NCBI GenBank assembly: GCA_003864495.1
Contig: ML133502.1
Coordinates: 186,001-250,000, forward strand
Source of the DNA: Nemopilema nomurai
Lineage: Eukaryota; Cnidaria; Scyphozoa; Rhizostomeae; Rhizostomatidae
Length of the DNA stretch: 64,000 nucleotides
Direction of reading: 5' to 3'
Positions 1 to 12,200 of the stretch are shown in pieces (within the stretch, counting starts at the first letter, position 1; every line of letters begins with the position of its first letter). The notes under the pieces are model-generated. The model was not told the DNA's origin, made no database searches, and saw nothing but the letters and a program-made list of their open reading frames with translations. A program made the translations under genes and the position numbers.

Positions 1-225
1 AAACATATCTAATCACATTTTTGAAGACAGTCTGAGTTGTGATGTGCTTGAAGACAACAAGTCTAATCATTTGGAAATTCTTTATGGCACATTTTCAGCT
101 CTAAATGAGAATCATACACCAGTCTCTCATTTCCTTTGTATTTTGCAAAAAAACAATAATAAAATACAAGTATTTAATTATTATCAAGTAAAAGTTTTTA
201 AAAGAATATTATGATGAATGAGGCA

Positions 226-436
226 CTATGTATATGATAAATACCCCATGTTTATTTGGCCTACATATAAAGCTCTCATACCCATATGAGTAGTGTCAAA
301 TATGACAGGTTGTTGGTCTTCCAAATTTTTGTCATCATTCCGAGGTCGCTGATACTGCCTTCGAAAACAACAGCCAACAATACTTAGACCACAATAGTTT
401 GACCATTTTTGAATCTCCATGTTTCTCCTACAGAAT
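226..436 (-). CDS. possible minus-strand exon of an unidentified gene
   Basis: A strong-looking acceptor (pyrimidine tract ending TTCTGTAG, AG at 437-438) precedes an open frame of about 67 codons ending at a TAG near 226-228. The product has a Cys-Cys-Phe-Arg-Arg basic stretch followed by a charged segment (RPRNDDKNLEDQQP), reminiscent of the cytoplasmic end of a membrane protein. I do not recognise the family and saw no partner exon between here and CASK. An internal GTATGA could also make it an internal exon. It may be chance. Confidence 0.25.
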
Positions 437-1382
437 TAAAAACATCACAAGATAAGATATTGATAATACAGATTTTGAAAAGTACCTAGGAATACAAGCA
501 TACCTTTCATGGAAATTCATAATAGTTCAGAGCAAATTTTCCTCCCTAGTCAAGTAAAATAGGTTGGACTGTTCATCAACAAATTGAGTGAAAGCAATTA
601 AAATAAACGTTCGTCTTCTCAACAAATGCATATTTCTAATGATAAATTTCAGGTGAAAGTGTGAAGAAAGACGGAAAACGGTGACAAGAAATTCAAAAGT
701 ATTGAAGGTATGTCGCAATCGTTTTCCTGCACGTCATTTGATACCTCCAAACAATTTAAGCAAACTTTTTCAGACATCTCTCTATCAAAATTTCTAAATT
801 TAATGTAAATTGCTGAACATTTCACACAGTGTGCATATACTTAAGGGCGTTTTTGGGGAGACCTTCCGGAACGGATGTTTCAAACATTCACCGATTTTAC
901 AATCCACTTAAAAGCAAGGCAGTAAGGCCATGTCGAAAATCTTACTTTATATAATTTTCTACCTCTGGAAAATAACAATTTTGGCATGTACAACTGTTTT
1001 AATTTGATATTTACTCACTTTTGTCATTATTTTCTTGCGGTCTGTTTGTTGTCAATTCAGCAAAGAGGGAAGCGAGGCTGCAGCCTCGTTTGACTAGAAT
1101 TACATCACAAGTGGTTTTTCGTGGAAACAGCATGTAGCCCACAATCTTTCCAAGTAAATTTCTATTTCCTTGCCAAAACAAGAACTTAACTGTTTGGTAT
1201 CAACTGCCAGTGAAAAAACTTGTACTCAACTTAGGATCCGTGCAATTAATACATTATATCACATTACTTTAATGACAGGTACCAAGTAGCCATCCATTGT
1301 AGAGATATGGGGAAACCATCCAACTTGTTGTCTTCCAGGACAGAGTTTTCATTTGGCTGCAATTAGGTCGGGCTGGGGAAGT

Positions 1383-1436
1383 GATGGGGGCAACGTTCAG
1401 CTTTCAGCATACTGGTGGGGGCAATGTTCAGCTTTC
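1383..1436. repeat. short imperfect tandem duplication
   Basis: The block GGGGGCAACGTTCAGCTTTC recurs about 35 bp later as GGGGGCAATGTTCAGCTTTC, separated by CAGCATACTGGT. Two copies only; no function evident. Confidence 0.5.
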
Positions 1437-2855
1437 CCTACATAGTTCTACTTAAAGGGTTTCTGAAGGGGGCAATAATAATATCTGGAAAACAAAAACT
1501 CAATGCTGTCAGTGGGAAGGAAAATCCGTGGATGTGTTGGTAACATTTTCAAGAGATTCCATTGGTTTCATATCAAAATGCAATCATCGAGTCATTAAAA
1601 ACTAGACGAATAATACATTTGAATCGCTGGCTACTTCATCAGCCACAAAGGGCCGTATCTGCTCTTCCAACTAAAGCTGTAATTGCTCAACTCTCAAATT
1701 TGCTTGATTCAAGCTGCTCAAATATGTAAAATACAAGAATCGAAAAACGACCAAGACAAAAACAAACCGTGTCACAGAAATAAATTATTGAAATATTGAT
1801 TTCAGCAAACGATTTAAGTTACATGCTTCCGGTTTAAAAAAATTAAGTAGTTGATCATAAATTATCAAAATTTACAAAAATTTGAAATATTCTCTCTCCT
1901 ACTAAGTTATGTCTGGCTTTGATTTATGCTGCAAAATCAATCACTCTGCGACACGGAGCCACCGCAGTCACTCAGCACAAAGGTCGGGTGCTACGCAGGG
2001 TCTAAGATGCAATTTTGGGGGACTTTTTAAATCCACGGCTTGAAGGAAAGAGGAATCTTTCCTATTTAATAATATCGGACGAAAAAGTACTTCTAATAAG
2101 TAATGTACCACATTTGCTCTTCTTTTTAATACGTATAGGTGTTCTTCAAGCGTGTACAAGTGGCTCATAGGGGAAGCACTAATGTGTCATTAAATTCGAA
2201 CAAACTAGGAAGATTATTGGCAGCTTAAAGCTAAGGGACATTCGAGCCCGCTGTCCGCGTCAATGCAAACATTCGAGCTCAGTTTTCGCGCCGATGCAAA
2301 CATCAATGTTCACCCTCAATGAGAAAAACAATTCCCCGATAACCGGAAGTGACGTCATCAACGTTTGGATACGAAAAATTTCATATCCAAACTTAACATA
2401 GTTATCTTGGGAACAGTCAAAACCATAATTCATGGGAATGCAGTTTACGTCTTAAACAATTTACGTTTGAACAAGACTTGAACTTCACCGCGGGTGCAAA
2501 AATGACCTCTGCGATTGAGGGGCGCAAATCGTGCCGACGCCTACTCAAATCAATCTGACGTTCATTTGTAACATGAGGGTTTAATTATAGATGAGTTTCT
2601 GACTGCCAAACTTGAAACCAGAAGGAATTTTCACACGAAAACTGTAGTGCATCGCCAAAGGCTTGTTTCTTTTACCAACAAGCAGTAGATGCATATCCAT
2701 AATATAATTTTATTGCTTCGAAATCTGTAAAAAAATCTCTTCAAGAAAATGGGAGCTACTGAAACTTTGTTTGCCCTGTTGGTAATAAATACTGGAGTCG
2801 AAAAGGGCAGCGATGGTTAAAAACGAGGCTTTACAGAAAAGAGGCATTTCGTTCG

Positions 2856-2861
2856 TTTATT
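2856..2861 (-). terminator. candidate poly(A) signal of CASK
   Basis: AATAAA on the minus strand, about 118 nt past the CASK stop codon. Position is plausible for a short 3' UTR; no downstream GU-rich element was tested. Confidence 0.4.
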
Positions 2862-2978
2862 TACATACAAGTCATACGCACAGTAAACTGCAGCCTCGCA
2901 TTGAAATTGCTTGTACCGAAACCAAAACACAAACAATCTGATTACGACTGTTCTGCTCCAACCTCGAATGCAATTCAG

Positions 2979-5900
2979 TCAATACAACCAGCTCGCAGGA
3001 ACCCATTGAGACTTTTCCAAGTCATCCAATTCACAGGCCAGCTCCTCTATGGTGTCTTCTATGTTGTGATTCACAATAACTAAATTAAATAAGTGTCCAA
3101 ACTGCTCTCTCAGTGATTCCGACTCCTGTACTAGCCTGTTCAAGCTTTCGTCCTGATCAAGAAAAAGAGAAAAATCACAACAGAAATGAATTAATGAAAT
3201 CTAGGGGTCAACTTATGGGGTGAAGGGAGCAGAATGACCTGGTATCGTCAGAGCTTGCAATGCCTTATAATAATCAATAGACTTGTGGGTAGATCGCAGA
3301 ATGCTTCAACGGGGAACTGGTCATTGCGCTTCCCATCTCCTCTCCATCAATACCCCATTGACTCTAACATGAGCTTGCTATCACTTTCTAGAGTTTCGGC
3401 TGAGAATTTCAACTTATTTCTAACGAGAATAAATCTTTAATACGTCCTCACTTTCTCTCAACACAATAAATATAAATACATTCAGCAAAACCTTACCCCA
3501 ACCAACTCAGATTTTCATTTTGCCGGACTGACGTTCAATTCCCCTTGGATTTAGGTTAAAGGGTTTTGATGAGGTAGTACCCCAAGAGCTTTCATTCAGT
3601 GAGACCGTCTGATTGTCACTGTTGTGGATCAAGCCTAACGGGCCCCAGTGGAAATTTTATGTCCACATACCACTTAACTTTGGCTGAAGAAAAGGACGAG
3701 GAGGGTTTAAAGAGATATTGACAAGGAGGGGTGATTTAATTTCCAGTTTCAGAACGTGCGGCAAATCACCGCTGCTCGAGGGCATTTCTTCATAAAAAAA
3801 ACATAATAATGAGCCTAAACTAAACATAAAAAGCTATACACAAAAAATACTTACAAAAAATTTGTCTCCTCTCTGTGGGAGATTCGTCGGTGCAGCGATG
3901 AATACAACGTAGGGGGCGAACTCGGCGCATCGAAGCAGCTTTAATGCCTTAGGAACGATAGAATACCTTTAGCAACAACGACAACATTTGTGAGGATCAC
4001 CAAAGCCGCATTAGCATGTTGTAATCGTATTCAGTTATCTGCTGGTGAAGTCGACAGCAAAACGGCAATTCATGGCATGACCGTCGAATATAAGAATGAT
4101 TCAATGTGAAATAAAAAGCAAATGAAACGGAGAAGGGAAATATACTTTGACTGCACGATTCAGAATATCCATGACTAACGAGAACCTCGACTCCTTTTTC
4201 GCAAGTTCTTGGATTACATCAAAGTTCCTGGAACTCTCTCCATTCCGATACAGAACAACAACATAGTGGTAGGACGCGACTGTATAACACTGTGGAGGCG
4301 ACAGTGCATCGTAAACAACAACAACAACAACAGCAACAACACTTAACAGCAACAACAACGCACCGGCGGCTCGACATCCAGCACTGCAATGTAGCCATTG
4401 TTGATGACATCTCTAATCGTGTCCAACTTGGTCCCATACATGGCGTTCTCGTGTGTGCCGTATTCTAGAAACTGGTGCGATGCCGTGTCCATAACCATGG
4501 ATTCTTCGGACACAAAGTAATACTGTTTTCCGTGCTCTTCATTTACTCGTGGCTCTCGCGAAGTATCTTGAACGAGAAACAGATTTTCTTTCATCAATAT
4601 TTAAGTCCTGCTTAAGTAATATTAAGTTCCACTAGAAGGATAGAGTATTCATGTAAACTTCCAACAACTGAATTGGAATTACCGTCAAAAAGATAGCGGC
4701 GGCAAAATCGGCTTAAAAATTGTCATGAGTTAATAAGAATATGAATTTCCCTCGTAAGCCTAACAAAGAATCTAAAACATATCGATACCACCTACGGTTT
4801 CATTTCAAAAACTTCATTTATGCGTAATTAAAACAAATCTCGTCATCGTCTTAGCCTCATATAAAAATTCTGGCTCTAAAACTATGAAATCAGTAGCAGA
4901 AGTGCCGGCACACATGTGACACATTTTTTTAATACACTCCAAGCATTGTGAGAAATTGGAATAGGATCAGAAAGGGCTTTGGTGAAACGGGTGAAGCCGC
5001 AGGCTATACGTACAAACACTTTGGTAAGCTTTTAGGTTCTACAAAAATCTCCTTGGATTTCGTCTTCCATTGGACGTACATGAAATGGCAAATTTGCTTC
5101 AAGGACAACTCTGCAAATCCGGCAAGAGATCAAGGCCCTAGCTTGTCAAGCTGTTACTAGGTTACTAGCCTAGCTTTCGAACACGCTATTCGTCTGAAAG
5201 ACACCACTGCATAACAAGCTTTTCTACAAACATCGCAGTACGAGCACAAAATCCCCACTGACTCTTGCGAGGATTATTGCGGACCACATTCGGTCACTTA
5301 CGGGGAATTGGGTACGCATATCTCTCGGGAAGTCGAGCAATTAATGAATTTTTTATATGTCTTCGTCCAACTCCATGTGCACCTGGAAAAAAGGAAAAAA
5401 CACGTTAAGAACATTTCCAATTGCAATGAATTATTAACCGAGAGAAAATGGTTTTAGAAGTAAAATAAAGGGAATAAAAGTGATTACCAATAAGAACGAC
5501 TGTTTTTCTTCTGAATGTGTTCACGAAAGTCACTTCTTCGTAGGTGAGAAGATCAAGTTGGTCGAAAACTGGCAACGAAAATGAGAGAAATGTGATTAAA
5601 TGGTAAGGACAACTTCATGCTCAAAAGGCGACAGACACTATCGATAACCTACTTTATAAACGGCTTTGCAACGAATAAACACATAAGAATACAGAGATAA
5701 ACAAAATAAAACTTCACACTTAAGTTTTAAATTACAATACAGCCTCAGAAATTAAAACAGAAAAAAAATTATTTGAATTAGGAATCGAGCATACAAGAGT
5801 TGTGCCTTGCGATATATTTTCCAATCTTCTTCTTTCTTATTCCCTTCCAAAAGCATTTTACGGCTATAAAGAACGAGAGAAATCTTATTAGAAAAAGACA

Positions 5901-6252
5901 TCAATCAGACATTAGAACTTATAGAATTTGGCCGGAACCACCATGGCCGGCTTTTTGACAATAATTTCAGAACTATATTGTGAGAAAAAGTTAAGGACCA
6001 AGAATGAAGAATGAAACAAATTCTTCCATTATCTCATGGCCCCGATTGTCTCTCGTATTGCTTTTTAAAAAAACATACACCAAAGACGTAACTCTGTTGG
6101 TCGTACAAGTTTTATACGAAAGATGTTCTTAGGCCTCGCGGAGGTAATTAAACGAAGAAAGATACGATAGTTGATGAATAAGTGACTTGAATGATGCTTG
6201 CAATATACCTCCATCCTTCTTTGATTTTCCTACAGCATGGCTCGCAATTTTC
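2979..6252 (-). other. CASK: CASK exons 23-29: HOOK linker and guanylate kinase-like domain
   Basis: Exons: 6209-6252 and 5795-5863 (basic HOOK linker, [18 protein letters not shown]), 5488-5568 ([20 protein letters not shown]), 5302-5382 ([20 protein letters not shown]), 4364-4566 ([32 protein letters not shown]), 3855-3947 ([15 protein letters not shown]), 2979-3152 (last exon, stop at 2979-2981). The nucleotide loop is GAHGVGRRH, as in human CASK, and lacks the canonical GxxGxGK Lys. This fits a protein-binding pseudo-guanylate kinase (family knowledge). The last 58 residues match the closing helices and WVPASW strand of MAGUKs. Confidence 0.93.
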
Positions 6253-9200
6253 CTGCCAAACGACAAAAGAAAATCATCACCAGCAATGTTAAACATGAAT
6301 AACTACACATGAGGTAAGGAGATGAAATTACAAGGGTATTGTATTGTATTGATGATAACTCACAGCTCTTGTAGTTCCGGAGATGGAATCAGACCAGCCT
6401 TCTGGGTGTCGCCCGCGCGAATTGCCTAAAACAAATTAGCATGAAGAATTATCAGAAAAATGCAGCGCAGAAAAAGCCACCCAAAAAAAGATGTGCATTG
6501 TAGGTAGCTTCTCTGTGTTTACAGTCGCCATCTAGAATTCACCAATTCGAACACACGAAGTTAAAGCGTTACAGATTGTTTACTGCATAATGAATAAAAA
6601 TGCATGTGGACATTAGAGCGTAGACTTTTCACCGTTTAAAGTGTAAACAGGCCTGTAGTACGCATGACACGGGGAGACAAGTAAAATGCAAGCTCACACC
6701 TGCCACCAGTGGGTATCCGTCTGACTGACAATCTGCAATATGTCACCACGTTTAAACGAGATGCCTGCTTGTTGACAGGGAATGAAGTCATCAGCGCGTG
6801 GGTCGTAGTCGAACAAAGCACGGACGAATTTCTATCAAGACCAAGAAACAAATTTCAATCAAACGCGTAGGCAAAACTTATCTCTGAGCTTCCAATACTT
6901 TTTGTTAAAATGGAGCTACTTTGCAAAAGGAGACACTTCACTTCTTCCTTTTATACCAAAAGAGCTTGATAGAAAAGTTTTAAAGATTTTCATGCCCTAT
7001 GTTTGGATGATTTTTCTGTACAAACGTTGGTATAAATTGCAATACAAAAACTTCCCTGCATTGGTTGTAGTCAACATACAGTTTTCTTACTATGTCGAAT
7101 TGTTTCCTCTTTCGTTTATAAAACATTCAGAGGAACTCATGTTGGAACAAATCACGTAAAAATCATCTTTCATATAAAAGATCAACTGAAATCAAAATAC
7201 CTTCTTTTCTTCAATTTCGCTGTTACGTAGATTGGGAACAATCTTGAATGTGACATCACCCGTAGCCTCTCTCTACAAGACGAAGAGGTTTGGTCAAATC
7301 AATACCAATAAACCAGGCAAAAAATTATCAGTTAGCTAAAATAAATACGATTGGGTTTTTCATTTGGCATCAAAACGGAGAAAAAGGCTTAATACTGCAA
7401 AACATACCAAAATTGCTTGTAAATTTTCAACCGATTGCCTAGCAACACTAATGCCATTAATTTCTTTAATTTCATCACCAACATGGAGAGTTCCTTCAAA
7501 AAACAAAAACCATTTGCAAATCATCTGCGGAAAATCAAATCAAATGCCAGCACAACTTTGAAATCGGCTATAACGATGTACAATATCGAGCAAGGCATCG
7601 CGACCTCGCTCTCAAATAAACGACAAAGTAAGAGAGGATCATCAAAACGAGGCATTACCCTGGCGATGAATCATTCCACCATGGATTATTCGGGCGACCA
7701 CGCATTTATTGTCGTCGTTGATCTTCAGGGTCACACCCTGCAAGTACCCCAAACCGTTAAGAATGGGAGACAGCACTCAGAAGCGATTGAGAATTTAAAA
7801 TGCACATTGGTAGGACCTTCCAAGCTGGCAAGAAATTATGAGGTCACGTCAAGCGTACAGCATCAAGCAATTTTGGAGAACCGAAATGAGCCGAAATGAT
7901 CCATTCTTACTTCGAGCCAATTTATCCAAACCCAGTAGTCAGCAAGGACATTTTTTCGTCTTTCAAAATGACAACCAAAACAAACTTTACGACACTGGCT
8001 TGGTTCATGAGATATCTATCAAAACTTTCTGTTCTGCCAAAGAAATACCTTAACAGTTAATATATTAAGGATCCTTACTTTATGCACAGCAAAAGAATCC
8101 TTGCTTTTCTGTAAATATCCACCATTTAACCGTATATATATCATGAAGGCATCCATCATTCACATGCTTGGCATAGCGCAAAGGCAAATGCCTTAGCTTC
8201 CTGCGGCCAATTATATAAACGAACTAATATCCTTGCTCATAAAATAAATGAATAAATGTAGGCTATCATTTATTTGGCATGATTGGCAGTGCCTTTTTCC
8301 GTAGACAGTCATTCTCCTGGTGTAGTGACTTCTCTGTATTCTAACGGTACATAGCCCCAAAGTAGAAAAATTTGTTCAGTGGAGTTTACTCGAGGTATGA
8401 ATAGGACAGAAGTCATACGAGTAAAACAGAGTTCGACGCCATTGAACCGATTTGGAATCGTGTAATCAAGGTCAGGCAAAAAGGAGTCGACTAAGGGAGC
8501 AATAGCATATTGAAATATGAGAGATCAGTCTGACTTGATGAAGTCTGAGTTACCCTGGGTAGGACGTAGACAGAACTTTACCTCAATTGCACTGATTTTG
8601 TTTATCTCGTCAAATCAGTTCACGTGCTTCTATCACACGTGACGACGCAGCCAAATTTAGCTCAATGCACAAGCGAGTGCTCGCGTTTGGGATTTTTCGA
8701 TTCGGAATGTCCCTCCCATCCCTCCTATCCCTCCTATCTGCAATATGGAGGATTCATTCATGAGGTGATGTGTTCTTACCAGTGGTTCTGATCCACTTTT
8801 CGTGAACTGGACGAGCCTGACTCGGGTGAGATTCTCCGCAATGCTGTCGGCCGGCTCGACGACTGTGTTGGAGATGGACGACACGATGCCGCCAGACTGC
8901 ACCTCTCGCAGCGTCTGGTCATATGACGTCATCAGTGCCTAGGGAATTCAAATAAGGGAATTCAAAAAACAGAGATCTGTAACAAATAGCATAGGATCCT
9001 ATGTCCTATGTATGGCCTATGACCCGAAGCATAGGATCCATAGGGCAGGTGGGTGAGGGATGCTGCATTTGTGTTGGATAAATAGCTCGGTGGTCTGGTG
9101 GCCTGGTTCCATCTATGTATCCAGTTGGTACCTTTAAACGGCCCAACAATATCAAAAGGGTGTGTGGCCTGGTCCATATGTCTCCAATTGGTGACTTTAA

Positions 9201-12200
9201 ACGGATCAACAATATCAAAAGGGTGTGGTGGTATGGTCCCATCTGTCTCCAATTGGTGTCTTTAAACGGCCAAACAATATCCAAAGGGTGTGGTGGTCTG
9301 GTCCCATCTATGTCTCCAATTGGTGCCTTTAAACGGACCAACAATATCAAAAGGGTGTGATGGTCTGGTCCCATCTATATCTCCAGTTGGTACCTTTAAA
9401 CGGACCAACAATATCAAAAGGGTGTGGTGGTATGGTCTCATCTATGTCTCTAATTTGTACTTCTTAGGGGACCAACAGTATACCAAGTGTGTGGCGATCA
9501 GTTACAGACCCAACTGTCACTGACTTCAACTATGCCCCCAATTGGCACTTTTCCAGTGGGTCAACAGCTCAAAAAGGGTATGGTTACCCCCACTTCTACT
9601 AGCCTGCCTATATCCTAGTTGGATTCGTTTTAGTTCATTTGCTAAAATCTGGCTGTAAATCCCACGAAGACTCGACTCCGTAGTATAATAATAAAAATTA
9701 GATCTCATAAAAAAGATGCTAAAAAGCTTTTAATTTTCCGGTCTATTAGTTTTAAATTTGACTCCCGTCCAAATTAAGGACTTATTTGCACAACCTTTAA
9801 TTATTCAGCCCTTTGCAAAAGGCAGATATTTCAGTACAACTTTTGCTTTATTGGCTTTTTCCAACACTTGAACTATACACCTTTCCTTAAAACTGATATA
9901 CAGCATGCATAGAATATAATTACATACATTCACACTTATACTGATTCCCTGCAATAGGGCCTTCGAAATAATTCCTGGCATAATCATTCGAAATCACTTT
10001 TCGCCATTTTTTGTTCCCAACTAACAAAGAAAGGAATGAGTGCATTTACGATCCCTTTCAGCCGATGAAATAGCACCAGACACAAACAATTAGGGGAGCA
10101 TTTACCATGATGTGGGTGTCGCTCAGCAGTTCCTTGAGCTCCTGGACAGTCTCATCGGGGCTTTCCATCATTTCGATTGCAGCCACAACCTGAAAAGAGA
10201 ATAACACAGCGTTCAGTGGCTCCGTAAAAGCTTCGATATTGACGAAAGGAACAAAAGCACCCACACGTTGCCCCATCACAGAAGCGCCGTTCCCTTCAAG
10301 ACACTGACTACCCACCTCGTTAACGGCGCTGCTCATGTTTGAAGCCAAATTCACTGGGCTGTACGTGAAATCAAATCTGCGACTCGAGTGTAAGAAGGCT
10401 TCTTGAATTTTCACATTGCGCATTTCTACCTGCTCCGAAGCCAGGTTCAGGAGACGCGGATAAGTCACATGTTATGAATACTCAATTCGCTCACACAATA
10501 AAACATTCTTTCCAACGCAACCTACGATCTGCAGTTCCATTGGGCACCACGTCTTTGAAGACAATACGAAGCATGAGATGTTACACAACGCAGAAATGGG
10601 GACGCGCCGAAGGCGGAAGACGTCAAGCGAACTTGATAAGCACCGAGCGAAATCTGCTTTGGCGGCCATTTTGAATGTTTGGAAAAAGCAAGCAGCCGGC
10701 CACTTACTAAGATGGCAAGAAAGATTTGATTCGCTTGTGCTCAGACGTTGGCCTGACATTCAGTGAATGAACACGCAATAAAGCGTTTAGAAAACATAAA
10801 GACTTAATTCTTCAGGTGTTTCAACTAGAATCCTTTAGATGGTGCTTTGGAAAGATCCCATAAAATAACAATCGATAGATAGGTACTCTCTAACGGTAAA
10901 AATCTTGGCATTATTAACTAATTCAAGCGCATGCTGGTGTAATCTAGAAGATTTTGCGGCCTACGTCAAGGGCTTAAAACAGATTAGGATCTAGGGGTCG
11001 AATTGTACATTAACATTATGAGTGTATAATTTGGGTTGAAGGTTTTAGCAAATGAAATAATTCAATGTCGAATCGAAATTAAGCCGCACACTGATTCAGG
11101 ACAATGTCATTTGTGGACTGTTTCTTAAAATACAACATAATAGGGGAGTTAGGGGGAATGCTCGCTCTCTGCAGCTTGTAAATATCACACTGTTAAAACC
11201 GCACTGGTAAATGCATTGAGCTGTTTGTGATCCTAAAGAAAACTCATTCTCAGAAAAAATCCAGTCAGAGCTGGCTTTATGCACCATTCTAAACAGGAGA
11301 TATGAGCATATTTGCGCCATTCCTCACAAAACAGCATGTTCCCCTGACCATAGAAACTAGCACCTTTGGTACAGAAATATCTTGGTGCCCTGAAGAGAGA
11401 TAAAGCCAATATGGCTACCGTTCAACTATCAAGTCTCAACTAGCAGGCGCCAAATAATGCATTTTTGCAAGGGAGAAAGGAAGAACCCGGGCAGCAATTC
11501 AGTCTTGAATAATGACAGAATCTGTATTTGTAGAAATCTAAAAAAATAATTGATTGTGGTCCACTTAATCAGAACTTAGTTAATGTCTTCAAAGCGTGGC
11601 GCATACCAACGAACTTTATCTCCAGTGGCGACGTTTTTCGTTTTGGTGACAAGAAGCGCAGGTGTTCACAGGGCCGGTAAACAGAGGATTCTCCTTGCTA
11701 TGAACTGAAAATCAACACCAGACATACTAGATATTGATTGTAGGTATTAGTCAAAGTCACAGGTGTGTGAGATTCAAGAACACTTTAGCGATAGATCCTT
11801 CAAATTCGAGTTGTTTTCTCTTCACGTTGTAAGTAGAACTCAAAAACAGGATTAGTTGGTGCCGGATAAATAGAAAAAACTGATGTTGTAGCTGAAAAAT
11901 GAAAAGGACTATTCCTCACAATTAATACTTGTCTATATCAATAAACTTGGCATATCTTCACCAACCAAAGAGAAGATCCGAGGAAGAAAGACGTTTCTCT
12001 GTGAATTATTTCTTTATAAAAGAACTCCCTGTTGGGTATTCGCACTGAAGTGATTTTGAAGAGTGTCGTGGGATTATATTTTGCTTCGACATACAATCAC
12101 AAGATGTCTTATTTTCATGGGAAAATAGTTTTCGCAGGTGACCGATCCCCCAGCTGATCAGAGCCAAGAAGAATGACCGTTTTTGAAAAAGAGACGAAGT

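Larger units (their letters stand above)
1..2855. other. region downstream of CASK, no convincing gene
   Basis: AT-rich sequence with only short open frames. It holds one possible minus-strand exon (226-436), an approximately 35-bp imperfect tandem duplication (1383-1436) and, near 2068-2086, an 18-base match to the dispersed repeat at 39.4 and 63.4 kb. Nothing else recognisable. Confidence 0.5.

Noticed and set aside
8962..9523. Overlapping open frames of 77-122 codons on both strands
   Set aside because: They are products of the 63-67 bp minisatellite; both strands translate to the same repeated words.
10058..10468. Long minus-strand open frame of 136 codons
   Set aside because: Its last part is the L27C exon (10106-10189); the remainder is intronic read-through upstream of a clean acceptor, and the protein made of exons alone fits CASK without it.
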